Source: Rhabdornis inornatus (Eukaryota; Chordata; Aves; Passeriformes; Rhabdornithidae). Taken from it: a stretch of DNA of 64,000 bases. Both the position numbers and the translations under genes were made by a program. The stretch lies in assembly GCA_013397075.1 (NCBI GenBank), contig VWZS01003795.1, positions 216-64,215 of the forward strand, given 5' to 3'. Below are positions 45,001 through 56,100 of this stretch, piece after piece. The first letter of the stretch is position 1; each line of letters begins with the position of its first letter. Under the pieces are notes generated by a model that was not told the origin of the DNA, ran no database searches, and worked only from the letters and a program-made list of their open reading frames with translations.

Positions 45001-46925
45001 GTTTTCAGCTTTTCATTAGTTTGTATATGATTTTACAGTTTTATTAGTATTCAAATTTGCGTGCTTTTGAGTACATATTCAAAATTTTCTATTCTTCTGT
45101 GGGGAGAAGAATTAAGGGAAGCAGCTCATGTATTCTTAAACATTCTTTGTTTGAATAATGATTTCTGATTTTCTAAAACAGAAGTTGAAATAAGCACTTT
45201 AGGAACTACTATCTGAATGTCAATTTTATGTTAAATGGCATCTCAGTTAATTAAAATTTGCTTTTTTTTTAATAGGGTGGGAAGGAGCATGGTGTTCCAA
45301 TACTGATCTCTGAAATCCATCCTGGGCAGCCTGCTGATCGATGTGGAGGACTGCATGTTGGTGATGCTATTCTGGCAGTAAATGGAGTTAATCTAAGAGA
45401 TGCCAAGCATAAAGAAGCTGTAACTATTCTTTCCCAACAGGTCAGTTTGGACCTGTTATCCATAGGCATGTTTAGGTGCTTCCTGTGTTCTGCCCATTGA
45501 ATTACCTTGAATTTTAATGTTTCCTGTTAAGTACAGTGTAATGCTAAGCTGCAGTGATTCTTGAGCCTCTATCCCCTTACACTTAATCCTCTTATATTTT
45601 ACAATTTAAAGAGAAAAATGCTGGATCAGTAGTAGTTCAGTTAAACATGTGTTGGCTAATCATTATTCAGTAAGCCTGATGAAAATCAATTTATTGCATT
45701 GCCCCACAAAAATAACTATTTAGTGACATATGCTCTACTCTTAAAACTGAACAGCTCCAGCCAAACAATGTTTCTCATATGCTTTGTGGTCTAGAATCTT
45801 CTTGATTTGCTTCCCATTTTCAGACAGTTATCAGGTGTGCTTAATTTATCAGAAAACTTCCTCTTTAGAAATCACTGTTTGAAATGTATTGGCATATAAG
45901 AAATATGGGTAGTTTTGGTTAAGCTTTGCTATAGAGCTGTTCTACTTTAGTCAGTAAAAACTTTACTTAGATACCTATCTGAAATAGTCAACACAACTGT
46001 AAATGTGTTTACAACAGTAAAGTGTATTTGTTCCAGTAACCTAGTTCATCTTGGTAATCTTGCTGGGTAGCTGTGCAGTAGTAAGTAAATTTGTATTTTT
46101 GGCTGCATTTTAGAGAGGTGAAATTGAATTTGAAGTAGTGTATGTTGCTCCAGAAGTTGATTCAGATGATGAAAATGTAGAATATGAGGATGAGAGTGGA
46201 CACCGTTACCGTTTATATCTTGATGAATTGGAAGAAGGGGCAAATTCAAGTTCTCATAGGAAAGATGCAAATGTGGATGTCAAACCCTCACAAGGTAAAC
46301 CTTCTAAAATATGTTACTTGCAGTTTAATTCTGAATTCTCAATATGCAAACCAATTTCTGGAAATACTGTTTTTATATTCATTGTAAAATTAATCTGCTG
46401 TCAATTCAATTAACCTACTAATAGACTGTCAGTTCATCTGGTTGGTCCCTCACTGTTTGGCCTGGTTTACTTAGATACCACTGAATTAACTTATGAACTT
46501 TTTTCATGGTCATATTTTCCCAAAGGTTGAAATTCAAATTTATTCTTATATTTTGCTACTTCTGACTAGGAGTCGTTAATTCCCCTTAACACTTCATGTT
46601 GGTGGCTTCTTCAGATACATTTTTTAAATCAGAAAAGCGAAGAAACAGTTCCTATTTTCCTGCCGTACTATATTCTGTTAAAAAACTGTCACCTTTAATT
46701 TTAATAGTAATTTTAGCAAACATTCCAGCTTTTGAAACAAGGATCACTGCTCTATCCTTCCCAAGATTGCTTCTTTCCTTAAATCAATTTTCTTTTTAAC
46801 TTGCAGTGTTTGATAAGAAGCCAAGTATTGATGGACATGAAAATGGAGACCTGGGGAATTCAGTTGAAGCTTCGTTAGAAGACACTGCACCCAAATTAGC
46901 CCGTTCTGCTGAGTCTTTATCCTAA
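22882..46925 (+). CDS. GOPC: Golgi-associated PDZ and coiled-coil protein (GOPC/PIST/CAL), complete CDS
   Basis: GOPC is a trans-Golgi adaptor that binds C-terminal PDZ ligands such as CFTR and controls their sorting. Nine coding exons are 22882-23163, 36523-36687, 38936-38959, 42192-42367, 42642-42807, 44413-44508, 45276-45440, 46114-46294 and 46807-46925. All have GT-AG introns and compatible phases, giving 457 residues (human about 462). After a Gly/Ala-rich start comes MFRWLEVLEKE (29-39), then coiled coils over about 85-215. The PDZ domain covers about 284-369, with carboxylate-binding loop GLGI (297-300) and class-I His348. An acidic linker (DSDDENVEYEDE) follows. The C-terminus ends ARSAESLS, shorter and different from the human end. 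The start is chosen because MSAAGGGPC resembles the human MSAGGPC. Confidence 0.96.
23500..23735 (+). mobile_element. CR1 LINE 3' fragment, plus orientation
   Basis: A diverged CR1 3' end in GOPC intron 1, recognisable by GGAGTCACCGTCCCCGGAGG, GGTCACAGGTTGGACTTGAG and the terminal TTCCAGCCTAATTCATTCC followed by TTCTGTG. Confidence 0.8.
30580..30633 (+). repeat. 53-bp repeated segment, copy 1
   Basis: About 53 bases starting AAGTGAAGCAAACTTGAC and ending GACTTGAATGGTTTT recur exactly at 39464-39517, in the same orientation, in another GOPC intron. The flanks do not match. Confidence 0.85.
30941..31508 (-). repeat. 568-bp direct duplication, copy B
   Basis: Partner of 21771-22338, inside GOPC intron 1. 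The last-exon-like part (30941-31390) is about 99% identical to copy A and 31391-31508 about 85%. Copy B then lacks 24 nt relative to copy A and continues with weaker similarity to about 31545. Confidence 0.9.
31203..31580 (-). pseudogene. unrecognised small ORF, copy B (open 125 codons)
   Basis: Homologous to the copy A frame. The frame is uninterrupted from just after a TAA at 31583-31581 down to the stop at 31203, 125 residues. The only ATG in the long half is at 31445, which would give 80 residues ending in the same MVTYIPW. Relative to copy A it carries an in-frame 8-codon deletion and many replacements in the first half, but no stop. It lies in the antisense direction within a GOPC intron without an obvious promoter. 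It may be a partial copy, but frame preservation leaves expression possible. Confidence 0.3.
33463..33797 (+). mobile_element. CR1 LINE 3' fragment, plus orientation
   Basis: CR1 3' region in GOPC intron 1: GAGGGTGGTGATGAACTG, GAGCAACCTGGTCTAGTG, TGTCCCTGTCCATGGCAGG, ending in TTCTGTGATTCAGTGATTTTATG. 5' truncated. Confidence 0.9.
35611..35922 (+). mobile_element. solo LTR of an endogenous retrovirus
   Basis: A 312-bp segment starting TGTAAC and ending CTTACA. The 5-bp ends TGTAA and TTACA are an inverted repeat, as expected for an LTR. Inside are TATATAA (35754-35760) and AATAAA (35865-35870), then GAAAGCCTCCGTCTCTCCGTCAGG near the end. The flanks AACA and AAAA may be a mutated 4-bp target duplication. 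No internal coding region is seen. Confidence 0.75.
36523..36687 (+). CDS. GOPC: GOPC coding exon 2
   Basis: 55 codons (residues 95-149), AQLVDLKSELTE to GAIKAKL, phase 0 at both ends. It is the first part of the coiled-coil region. Acceptor CTTCACAG, donor GTGAGT. Confidence 0.95.
36688..38935 (+). other. GOPC: GOPC intron 2
   Basis: 2.2 kb, GT-AG, AT-rich. I see no repeat or gene. Its 3' end is a CU-rich tract (38916-38932) before the microexon. Confidence 0.8.
38936..38959 (+). CDS. GOPC: GOPC 24-nt microexon (neuronal-isoform insert)
   Basis: Exactly 24 nt encoding SVLSVDEM, with acceptor CTGTCTTAAG and strong donor GTAAGT. It lines up with the 8-residue insert of the human long isoform (about residues 150-157) and is in phase 0, so skipping keeps the frame. 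Mammalian nPIST, the neuronal form, carries this insert in the coiled coil. The CTCTCTTCTTCTGTCTT tract before it is PTB-like, suggesting repression outside neurons. Confidence 0.85.
39464..39517 (+). repeat. 53-bp repeated segment, copy 2
   Basis: Same sequence as 30580-30633, direct orientation, in GOPC intron 3. The two flanks are unrelated by eye. Confidence 0.85.
42018..42060 (+). repeat. poly-T tract upstream of GOPC exon 4
   Basis: An almost pure run of about 43 T. A second T-rich run of about 14 (42164-42178) forms the polypyrimidine tract of the exon 4 acceptor. Length is likely to vary between individuals and to be error-prone in assembly. Confidence 0.9.
42192..42367 (+). CDS. GOPC: GOPC coding exon 4
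   Basis: Residues 158-216, ERELEANKKEK to LDKELAG plus two bases of Arg, phase 0 start and phase 2 end. It is the coiled-coil core, strongly conserved. Acceptor CACTGTAAAG, donor GTACGT. Confidence 0.95.
42642..42807 (+). CDS. GOPC: GOPC coding exon 5
   Basis: Completes Arg216 and runs VQQIQLLGRDMKG to MQAPPGH (271). It is the end of the coiled coils and the linker to the PDZ domain. The intron before it is only 274 bp. Donor GTAAGT. Confidence 0.95.
42808..44412 (+). other. GOPC: GOPC intron 5
   Basis: 1.6 kb, GT-AG, with a minus-strand solo LTR in its middle. The rest is AT-rich. Confidence 0.8.
43488..43812 (-). mobile_element. solo LTR, minus orientation, in GOPC intron 5
   Basis: Read on the minus strand it begins TGTGGGTTAGAGAGGG. 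It has a TATA box (TATAAAAG, 43579-43572) and AATAAA (43556-43551) with LTR-like spacing. It ends GCCCCTACAGCGACA or six bases earlier at CTACA. No internal retroviral region is present. The ends are approximate because I could not find a target duplication. Confidence 0.7.
44413..44508 (+). CDS. GOPC: GOPC coding exon 6 (PDZ start)
   Basis: 32 codons, residues 272-303, with the first PDZ strand and the ligand-binding loop GLGI at 297-300. Phase 0 at both ends. Donor GTAAGT. Confidence 0.95.
44509..45275 (+). other. GOPC: GOPC intron 6
   Basis: 767 bp, GT-AG, AT-rich, nothing further recognised. Confidence 0.8.
45276..45440 (+). CDS. GOPC: GOPC coding exon 7 (PDZ core)
   Basis: 55 codons, residues 304-358, GGKEHGVPILISEIHPG to AVTILSQQ. 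It includes the second alpha helix with His348, which selects class-I ligands with Ser/Thr at -2. Phase 0 at both ends. Confidence 0.95.
45441..46113 (+). other. GOPC: GOPC intron 7
   Basis: 673 bp, GT-AG, AT-rich, nothing further recognised. Confidence 0.8.
46114..46294 (+). CDS. GOPC: GOPC coding exon 8
   Basis: Residues 359 to 418 (first base of 419 included), RGEIEFEVVYVAPE onward: last PDZ strand, acidic linker, then LYLDELEEG and a variable region. Ends phase 1 at GTAAAC. Confidence 0.94.
46295..46806 (+). other. GOPC: GOPC intron 8
   Basis: 512 bp, GT-AG with acceptor TTTTTAACTTGCAG. AT-rich and otherwise featureless. Confidence 0.8.
46807..46925 (+). CDS. GOPC: GOPC coding exon 9 and stop
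   Basis: Encodes FDKKPSIDGHENGDLG to ARSAESLS and stop TAA. The HENGDLG core matches mammals, whereas the final dozen or so residues do not. Confidence 0.92.
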
Positions 46926-49900
46926 AAACAATCAATCAAAAAAAAGCAAAACCTGGACAGATCCCATCTTTGGGAACAATTCGATAATCAATATTGACTG
47001 CTTAAAGTTGCATATACTAGTGTAGGTTGTAAAAGGATGATTAAATGTCAAAAGGAACTGTTTTACTGTTGCCTGGAAAAAAGGCAGTTACCTCAGGGCT
47101 TCATTGTGAGCAATTCTAAATGTGGAAAACTGTCTTTTGCGTGACACACAGTAGTTACTGAACACACAGCATGTGAAATGAATTTCTTTTAATAATAAGA
47201 GAGGAGTCCCACCAAAGTGTGGGATTTTTAAAGTGGATAACCTCAGTACGTTCCACTTTTAATCTCATTGATGTCCCTAAGGAAGCAGAATAATGTATGA
47301 CCAGCCTAATTTTGACCCTTGGATGTTTTAAAGGGATGACTGATGTTCAGTTTGGTGTGAAACGTGCTTTAACCCTAGACTGATGGGGGGACACTTGTTC
47401 CATTGCATCTATGTGTTTTGTACTTAGGATTTTTGAACTGTAACTTTGAAAAACACTTTTCTCAGAATAGTGAAGATGAGAGCTTTTGTTTGAGCAAAGA
47501 CTGTCAAAACCCATGTAAGCAGTGGAGTGCTTGCTAATCATGATCGTTCAGCCCATGGTAATTTTATGAGTGAGGTTTTTGGATTTCTTGTATTTATTTA
47601 AATTCACCACCATTTGTTCCACTTGAAACCTGCTCCAATAGTAGTTAAATAGAGTAGTATGGGGTTTTAAAAATGAAATTAGTTGAAAAATTACTCACAG
47701 TTAATGTGAGCCCTTTGGTATTTTTTTCTGAGCATCATCAATTTATTGTTTGTTTTTGAATGGATATGGTTACTGCTAATGCAGAATTGTTTGAGTTGGT
47801 CATCGTTAGCTTGACCTTATGAAATGATGAGTGCTTTTGATGGGTACTGAACATACTCATTTCACCTTAAAATAATCCTTGAAGAAGTAGAAGTTGAGTG
47901 CACAGTACTTTACAGGAGGTTCTCAGAATAACACGGTGCCTGGCCCTATCTGTGTTATGTTATCGCAGTCCTATTAACCTATAATTGTCTTACTGTTGAA
48001 GCAAAATGTTACTCCCTTTGTGAGAGTGGTGTATCTTAAAATAGTTTTTTACTGGTGTGCATCTAAAGGCCCCCAGTGTGGCTGCAGATGGGGAGGCTGA
48101 GGATGGTGTCTCAAGCAGTTTCTCATGCTCCATTTGTAGCTCTCTTGGTGAAGTGCAGAACACTCTACAGACAAGCTCTACATTGTCTTCGCACTTACTA
48201 TTTCAGCATGCAGTGCCATCTTTCCTGTTCACTGCTCTGCAGGCTGTTGAACTGTAACGTAAAATGTACATTGAAAGAGGAACTAATGTGAAAAGACATC
48301 TTTGCAAGTGTTAACTGTGTAGGGTATAAATACATAAGAAAAAATCTCAAAGGCCTTTAGAGTAACATCAATCTTATGTTCTAAGTTGTGATGTAGAACA
48401 CAGTTACCTTGTCTCTCCTAGGAGCACTATATATATATATATGTTTATAGAAGAAGCCTAAAAAATGTATATACTTTATTCGAAGATTTTGCTATTTATA
48501 AATCCCTTAACTTTGCTATTTACACGATCATTTTGTGTGTGTGTGTGCGTGTGTGCATGAGTTCCACTTACTCAGTGGAGTAACATTATTTGGTTCATTT
48601 TTTATACTAGTGTTCATTGTACAGCATACTGTTGAAGGTTTTTAAAATAGTCAAGGCTGTACAGTTTTCACCGAACAGAAACTAGTATTTAAAAATAAAG
48701 CTGTGTGAAGAAGAAACAGGTCCCCAGGCATGTTTCTTTTTCTGAAGCTTCAGAAACTTGAGGACACATTGGCTGCGTGTTAGCAGATGAATCCGCTGCC
48801 AGAACTTTTGCATCTAGATTTTTCCCACAGCTACTCAAGCAGAGTGCACTCTGAAAATGTCTGGCCTGGAACACTCAATGTCCTCTGTCAGGAAGGGACA
48901 GTTCAAAGCTAAGTTGTGGTCATCTTGTCTTTGAAAATCATTGCTGTGTGAAATCTTCCTGCAGTTCTTAGAAATTAGACTTGTCCAACTAGTCTTGTAT
49001 CTTTTTAAAAAGACATTCAATTTTCCTGTACAGTTTCCCTATATTTGAGGGAAAGGTGAAATTTTTTATTTATTTTTTCTTTCTTACCTCATGGCGCACT
49101 GTATTTTCTGTTCAATGCATTTGATCAGTTTTAGCCTGAAGTGGAAGAATGTTTCTAGAGTTATTTTCCTAACATTCCTCGTCTGCTAGTTTCATATGAT
49201 GCTGTGCTCTCTTCTTTATCTGCTGGGCCTTTTCTCTGCTCTTACCTTCTTTACTTTTATCTCTATATGAGATCAACAGAAGGAGCAATTGCTGAGAAAA
49301 ATGACTGGGAGTAGACATATCAGGTAGCAGTAAATTGCCACCAGATTTCCTTCCCAGCAGTTTTTATAATCTCTGTTTAGGAAGCTGTGGATGGGAGGAT
49401 TTTGCTCAGACACTACAGTCTGTCTCCACATACGCTGTACTTGTTACCAGCTGATTTAATGTACTGGTTTATTTACAATCATACTTAAATGCTTAGAGAT
49501 TAATATTTAAACTGAGAAAAGTTTTGCAAGTTGAGATTTCCAGATTCAATGGACAAATGTGTATTCTTCCCTTTGTCAGTAACTGGAAGGCTCAGTCCTG
49601 CTGATTCTCAGAGATTGAATGAGTTAGACTTGGAAGAGTTTCTGAGGAAAGTCAGTGTTCAGACTCCATTTTTATTTTTTAAAGTGTAAAACAGTTTACT
49701 TGTGTGTGTATATATATTTTTACTTAAAAAATAAAATAATATTCTAAAGATAATTTTGCAGTTTTTTTGGTATATAATTCCTTTCCTATTAAAATCTTCA
49801 GTAAGACAATTGTATTTTAAGCTAAAGGTGGACAGTGTTTGTTGGCATCTGGGACCAATGTTAATTAAAAGCATGTAAGATAAGGAAAGTGCTTTATGGC

Positions 49901-50180
49901 AATAAATTTAACTCTGATCAAAGGTTGTATGTAGTATTTCCTTTACAGAAGTGTATTCTTGGCAGTGAAGAGGGTTTGTATCTGTCTCAATATATGTTAA
50001 TCCACAGTTGTATCAAACAAAATACAGATATTTATTGTAATTGTCCAGACATAATTACATCATGGGTTACTCTCATTTCTGTAGCAAATGGAACATTTTG
50101 CAAAACATGTATACACCTAGCTAAGCTGAATATAATATATTTTTATTAGCCTGTAAATAAATATAGTCTTCTGCATTGCA
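46926..50180 (+). other. GOPC: GOPC 3' UTR with two candidate poly(A) signals
   Basis: Non-coding sequence after the stop. AATAAA hexamers at 48694-48699 and 50156-50161 would give 3' UTRs of about 1.8 and 3.25 kb; mammalian GOPC has a long 3' UTR of similar size. A TA repeat (48430-48441) and a GT/GC repeat (48534-48557) lie within. Which site is used cannot be told from the bases. Confidence 0.55.
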
Positions 50181-53100
50181 GTGATTTCTGCACCTAATTC
50201 AGAGTTGTATTTCATTTTCTTCTCTTTTTGTATATAAAAAGACCCAACCCTGTGTGTGTTTTTTCTCTGTTAAGCATGTAGTCCATACCTGGCCAAAAAG
50301 CTAATATGGGGGAAACCAAAACACCATAATGTGAAGTTTGACTCTAATCTAGTCTTGGCTGGCAATAGTTAAGAGCAAAATACATTTTTTGAAAGACACA
50401 GTTATAGTACATGTCTCAGATTTCACTTAGATGCATTTTCTGCTGAATGTTTTTCAGTTAAAAACCAAAAAATATTTGCAGTGTATGACTGTATAATTAT
50501 ACCGTAAGTATTCTGTAGCCCTTGACTAGGAAGAGCTATAAAGACCTAGACCTGTCAAAGGGTTAAGTAATTTGGCTAAAATTATGGAAACTGCTCTTTA
50601 TCTCTCTTTTTTTTGGTTGGTGTTTGTTTTCCATGCATTTTGAAATACTCTTAAGTTTTCCACTGAAGTTACAAAACACTTCCTTTTAGGTTACAACTTC
50701 TAGTCCTGATATTTAAGTCTTTTTTTTTCAGATTGAGTGTCTGTTTTGTGTTTTAAATTATATTTTTAAAGAAATAATCTCTCACCTATACTTGAGTGAT
50801 CACGTCACCCTAAACATGAAGTTCATCTGAATGAGCAGAGAGCTCAAGTGAAAGGCAGCGGTGTGGTAACTGGTAGTAGTATAATTATGGTAGTGCTTAA
50901 GGATTTATTGGGAGTGTGTAAGCAGAGGGCAGAAAACTGTGAGCGTAGGAACTGTCTCAATAGACAGGGCTGAGTCATGTTGGATGAAAAGATGTAGAAT
51001 GTACAATTGGTAAGGGATGAAACTGTTAACTATTTTTTAGCTCAAAATTTTTTAGGGGGGTTTAGATATGGGTGACTTCAGCAGATGGAAGGAAGAGGGA
51101 AAGGAGAGAAATCTAGCTTGTGGTGTTGTAAAACAAGCAGAGGAATAGAGGCAGCTCTGAATGAAGATGAAAGAAGTAATTTTGTTTCTCTTCTTTCTAT
51201 ATGTTACCTGAGGTCAAAGAAGATAAATCAAAATATTTTTGTGTTCCACTGTCTTGCTGAAGGAGCTCAGAGGCTATTCAGTGACCACAGTCACTGGGAG
51301 CCGTCCTCTACATTTTTCTTTTTTCAGAGACCCACACAGGACAGAAGGGAAATGCATCCTGACTTAGGATATGTGTAAGAAGTCTCTTTTTGCTGATTGA
51401 AACCTCAGCTCAATGGCCTTAAAAAGAACAGGCTAACATATTTCAAGCTTGCGTTTATAAGCTTGAACTTACACTACAATAACTGGGAAATATTACCACC
51501 TTGTCCAGTGTGTCTTTTCCAACAGGAAGCAGTTCCTAATTCTTTAGAAGTTTCGCAGTTGTAAGAGAACCGAGGAGTTGAGAAGCGGAAAACATGCTGA
51601 CTTTGAAAGAGAAACACTCAATTTCTTTGAATTTTCTTTTCGCATAGATTTTTTTTTCTCATGTTGCTTTTAATGCTTCAGAGTAGCCTTGTCCTAGCTA
51701 CTCTGTTCACCTGGTGTTCTCTTCCCACAGATGTATTTTGGAATCTGCTCTTGATGCCCACTTCTGTGTAGGACACATTGGTTCTGAGTCAAATGGTTGA
51801 AAAAGGCCAAGTAGTATTTTTTGAGGATTTTCAATTCCTAGGTGAAAACTTTAGGTCACTTGGGTAAATTTTCCACACTCTGTAGAAGCGTTTGATTGAA
51901 TCAGCTGTCCAGATTATTTGGTGGCTCTTTGTCAGCCTTCTGCCTCAAGCTAAGGCTTGTGTTTCCCTAGGTAAGCATTGGAGCTGCCAGTGTTTTTAAA
52001 GGCTCTGCAGGAGTATGATCTTCCAGTCCCCTGTGAAGAGTATGTTAAAAGTCCATGCATTGATCCCAGGAGAACTGGTTTCAGTTTTTCTTTGTAACTT
52101 TCTACTGGAGATAGTGATCACAATTCCCTTCAGAGTTTTTGGCAGTCTGTATTTCTTCAAATTTCCTTTTTGAAATGCAAAAGCACTACAGCCTTAGCTG
52201 GCTCCCCAGATTCTCCTGTATCCAGTTGGGGGACCATCAGGTCTCTGCTGCCTGGTTTTCAATGTCTGAGTCTCAATCAGGTGGTTAGGAAAATGTAAAT
52301 ACAAGTAAAGTGGAAGTACAGGCATTCACAGACATGTTTTGATTGCCTGTAGTGCTGGAAGTCAAGGGTGCTTGGGAGACAGCTGGTAACTTTTCTGTTA
52401 AAACTGCAAGTCTTCAAATATATCTGTAAATCTTTGTAAGTCCTGTTGATTATATCTTCATTTGCCTATGAACTGTCTAAATATTTGCATAGATATTACT
52501 TCTGTCAAATGAACTAAGATTCCCATGAAAATGTTTTTTCTAATGTTACTTTACTTGCTGTTGTCCAAGTGTTTCTGTCTGTCATCAATTTCTTTAGGGG
52601 AATGGAAGCATTAAAGTCATGCTGCTGAACTGGAATAGTTACATATTTGGTCCACTGGGCTTTCACTGCTGGAAATGTCCTTGACTTGAAATGCTTTCCC
52701 TTCAACAAGGAATGGAGTGTCCCTATTCGATCTCTGCTGTAACAACCTGTAGAGAGTGCCACTGTTGACTCTTCTTCTGCTAAAGGTCAGGGAAGAAGGT
52801 CACTATAGGTTGCCCATGCTGATCCTCTTGTAGAAATGAAGCCTTTGAGTTATGTTCATAAATGCACCAGTTCCTCTTGGTTTAATTTATAATTTGCACG
52901 GTAGTCTGTCGTTCTGTGAGAAGGGATTCCCCGTGGGTGCTACAATTTATACCCTGCAGTGGGTACCCTTAGCTTCTGAGGATGGCAGGTTTGGGCTTGG
53001 AACTGAGATATTGATGTTTTATATATGATAAATGGGGATTTCTGTATAGCTGTCAATTGAGTGCTGCTGCAGGCTTTCCTGTTTATTTGATCTTCCTTTT

Positions 53101-56100
53101 TTTATCCAGTGTGGCAGTTTAGATGTTCTCCTAATTTGTGAGAGATGTGGGATGTTATGGGGCAATTCAGGAAGCCAGCAGAATTAGGGTGCTCCTTTAA
53201 GTGTTATTTTAAGTGTTGTTTTAAATCCAGGCCACATATTAGTTACCTTTAATTTAAAATGAAAGACATGGGAATTCTATGTATTATGATATCCATCTTA
53301 CTAAGTTAATGGGGTTGTCTTTAGTGGTCTGGGTAAGTAGGCGAGTGTACTTGGGGCTGTGTCAGTTTTTATGCTGTTTTCCACATCCAAACTTGTCTAT
53401 TACTTAGTAATTGCAATTTGTGACCAGAATCTTCTTTTTTCTGTGCTAAGTATTTGCATTTGTATGTGGTGCCAAGAGGGGGCAGCAGCTTCCTTGCAAT
53501 CTTTAGCATTAACGAACCTTTGAGAAACAGAACCTATTGTTTCATGGGTTGGTTTTCTTTTTTTTGTGGTTTGGTTGGTTGGTTGTGGTTTTTAACTAAA
53601 AAAAAATAGAAAAACTTTATTCATTAGAATTATTTCTAGAAATATGTAATCTTAAAATAATTAACATCCAGTCTAATTGACATCCTGTAGCAAGTAGTTT
53701 GCAGATGGCACATATTACAGTTAAAAATCGTCCTCTCTATATATCAGCAAGGCATATGTCCAAACACACATAAACACAGACATGTATAATTACATACAGC
53801 TCTGCATTCATGACTTGCTAAAAACCACTTGATTATCCCCATCAATTACTTTTAAAAAATGAGTGTTCTGCTGTCTTACAAGCTCAGAGACAAGCAGTGA
53901 AATGTTTTATCTCTTGTTTGTGGATGGGTTAAGGCTTTCCAATAGAAGGGACTGAATGCACTGATGAAACATGGAGTGAGATGCCAGGTAGGTTCGTAAA
54001 TACTCCTGCCTGTGCTTCACCAGTGCCCTTCAACCATGGTGCAGAACCAGCCTTGTCACATTCCTGGAACAAAGAGACTGTCCATGGTCATGTCAGGTGA
54101 GGAGAAGTGGGAGAAAAGGAGATGACAATTGTGTCTTGCTCTAGTCCAGGTTCAGGCAGAAGCATCTTGGTTTGAGAAAGAGGGAGGTCAGTCCATGTTG
54201 ACCCACCATTGTCTTTTTTCTACTGGTGCTCCTTTCCAGAGACCACCAAATGATAGTCCAGTCTGCAGACCTTGTTTGTTGTCATAACCAGGTGATCAAT
54301 AGACCTGTCATCAGAGACATATTTATGTCCTTGGCGCTGGTCCTTGTACAGTGATGCAGTTGTATTATAAAGGGGGGAGGATGGACCATGACTTCATATG
54401 TTAAAAATTTACCTATAAACAGGAATACTTACCTTAAAGGAGTATGGATGCCATCTGCAAGGTCTTTGTAAGATAGTAGAAAACTTACTGCAGCATTGTT
54501 ATCAAAAGTATGGCTCACTTTGTGTTGTGGTGTGCCAGAAAAGGCTTGTGTGGCCTTTTATGATGAGACGCTGAAAGTGCTTGATGTATGAACCATGCAC
54601 AACCTTTCCACATCCACGTATGACACTGGCATTTCCATATAACAGGCATGCTTTATCCAGGTCACCTTATTCAAATTTTATAAAACTGTCTGTCAGAACA
54701 GATGGTGTCACTTAAGGATAAAAAGCTTAGCCATAGATGTGAAGAAAAGCTGCCTCTTCAAGTGAGGTCTGCTAGGTCGTCTTAGTCTTTATTGCCCCTG
54801 TTTTCCCTGCTCAACAGAGGACTTTTCACAGGTTTGTGGTTGGTGTTTTCAGAGGCCTTTGCATTTTTGGATAGGTTTGATTTGTTGCTACAGCTCTGGA
54901 CAGGTGGCAGCATATCTGTCTATCTCAGTTTGCCCATCTGTGAAATGGTGTTTGCCTGAGAAATTAAGATGCAGAAAACACATTTGTAAAGACTGATTTT
55001 TAGTATATGCTCAGGGGTGTTCAGACCAGGGGCAGGGTGGTGGGTAATACCCAATCTTTCTGGGTCTTTTCTCCCACTTTTTTATGGCAAGCATCACCAT
55101 CTTCTCTGTTATCTGCCATTCCTCATGGAGGAGGACTTGTGATAAAGCTCCCTGTCATGGCTCAGGCATCACCCATTGCTGTGTGTTTCTATATTGTTTG
55201 TTTTAAATCGGTCTTGGTGTTTCTCTTAAGCTAAAATTTTGGCTCACTCCCTACCTTTTTGCCTGCTTTCTAGTAGGCAACATACATGTGTTTTCAAAGT
55301 CTATTATTGTCTGTTGTCATCTGATTTGGCTGAGAAAATGTTACAAGCTTTGAATAATTTATGTTTGTACGTTTTCTCATTCTTTTTGGTAGCTCAGATT
55401 TAGTAGAAGGAAATGCTGGGTATTCAGGGTATTGTTCCTCTTTGGGTTAGCCAATAATGAAGATTATTAATACATTAAGGGAGCTTTTCCAGTAAAGTCT
55501 GTTAAAAATTTTCTGTCTAGTCAAAATTATGGATTCTTGAGGTCTGTTCAGGGTGATTATTCAGGGCACAAATGCCTTAGTAACACTACTATGTCATATT
55601 TGTTGACTTTTATATTTTACTATGGTAAAAAATTATGTTGTGCTTTAACTTGATTAAGTTGTCTCCTTCCTGGATTTCTCTTTTTTATACTTGTGACTAT
55701 ACAAAAATAAACAGGATGATAATCTCTTGGATGTCACATGGCAGAGCAGTAGCTGTGTTGTAAATGTCTAAGTAATGAATTAACTCAGCCTAGGACAAGA
55801 GGTTACCGAATAACCTTTGCCTACTGTAGATTGCAAAGGTTTTTCAGAACTTACAGCCACTTAATGTGAGGCAAAGCCTAAACAAATTGGTGACATTTGA
55901 ATGAAAAAGTCTCCAAATCCTCATGTCCAGACTATACAATGAGATAGCACAGAAAGTCAGATGTGAGGCATCCTCCCTATCACGGGTAGTATGAATTTTC
56001 TCCAACTAAGGATGTATTTCCTCTTGTCTTTATCTAGTTTAGAAATACTTTATCTGACTCCTTGTCATGTGTCCTTAATGGATTGTAGGACTGTACCAGG

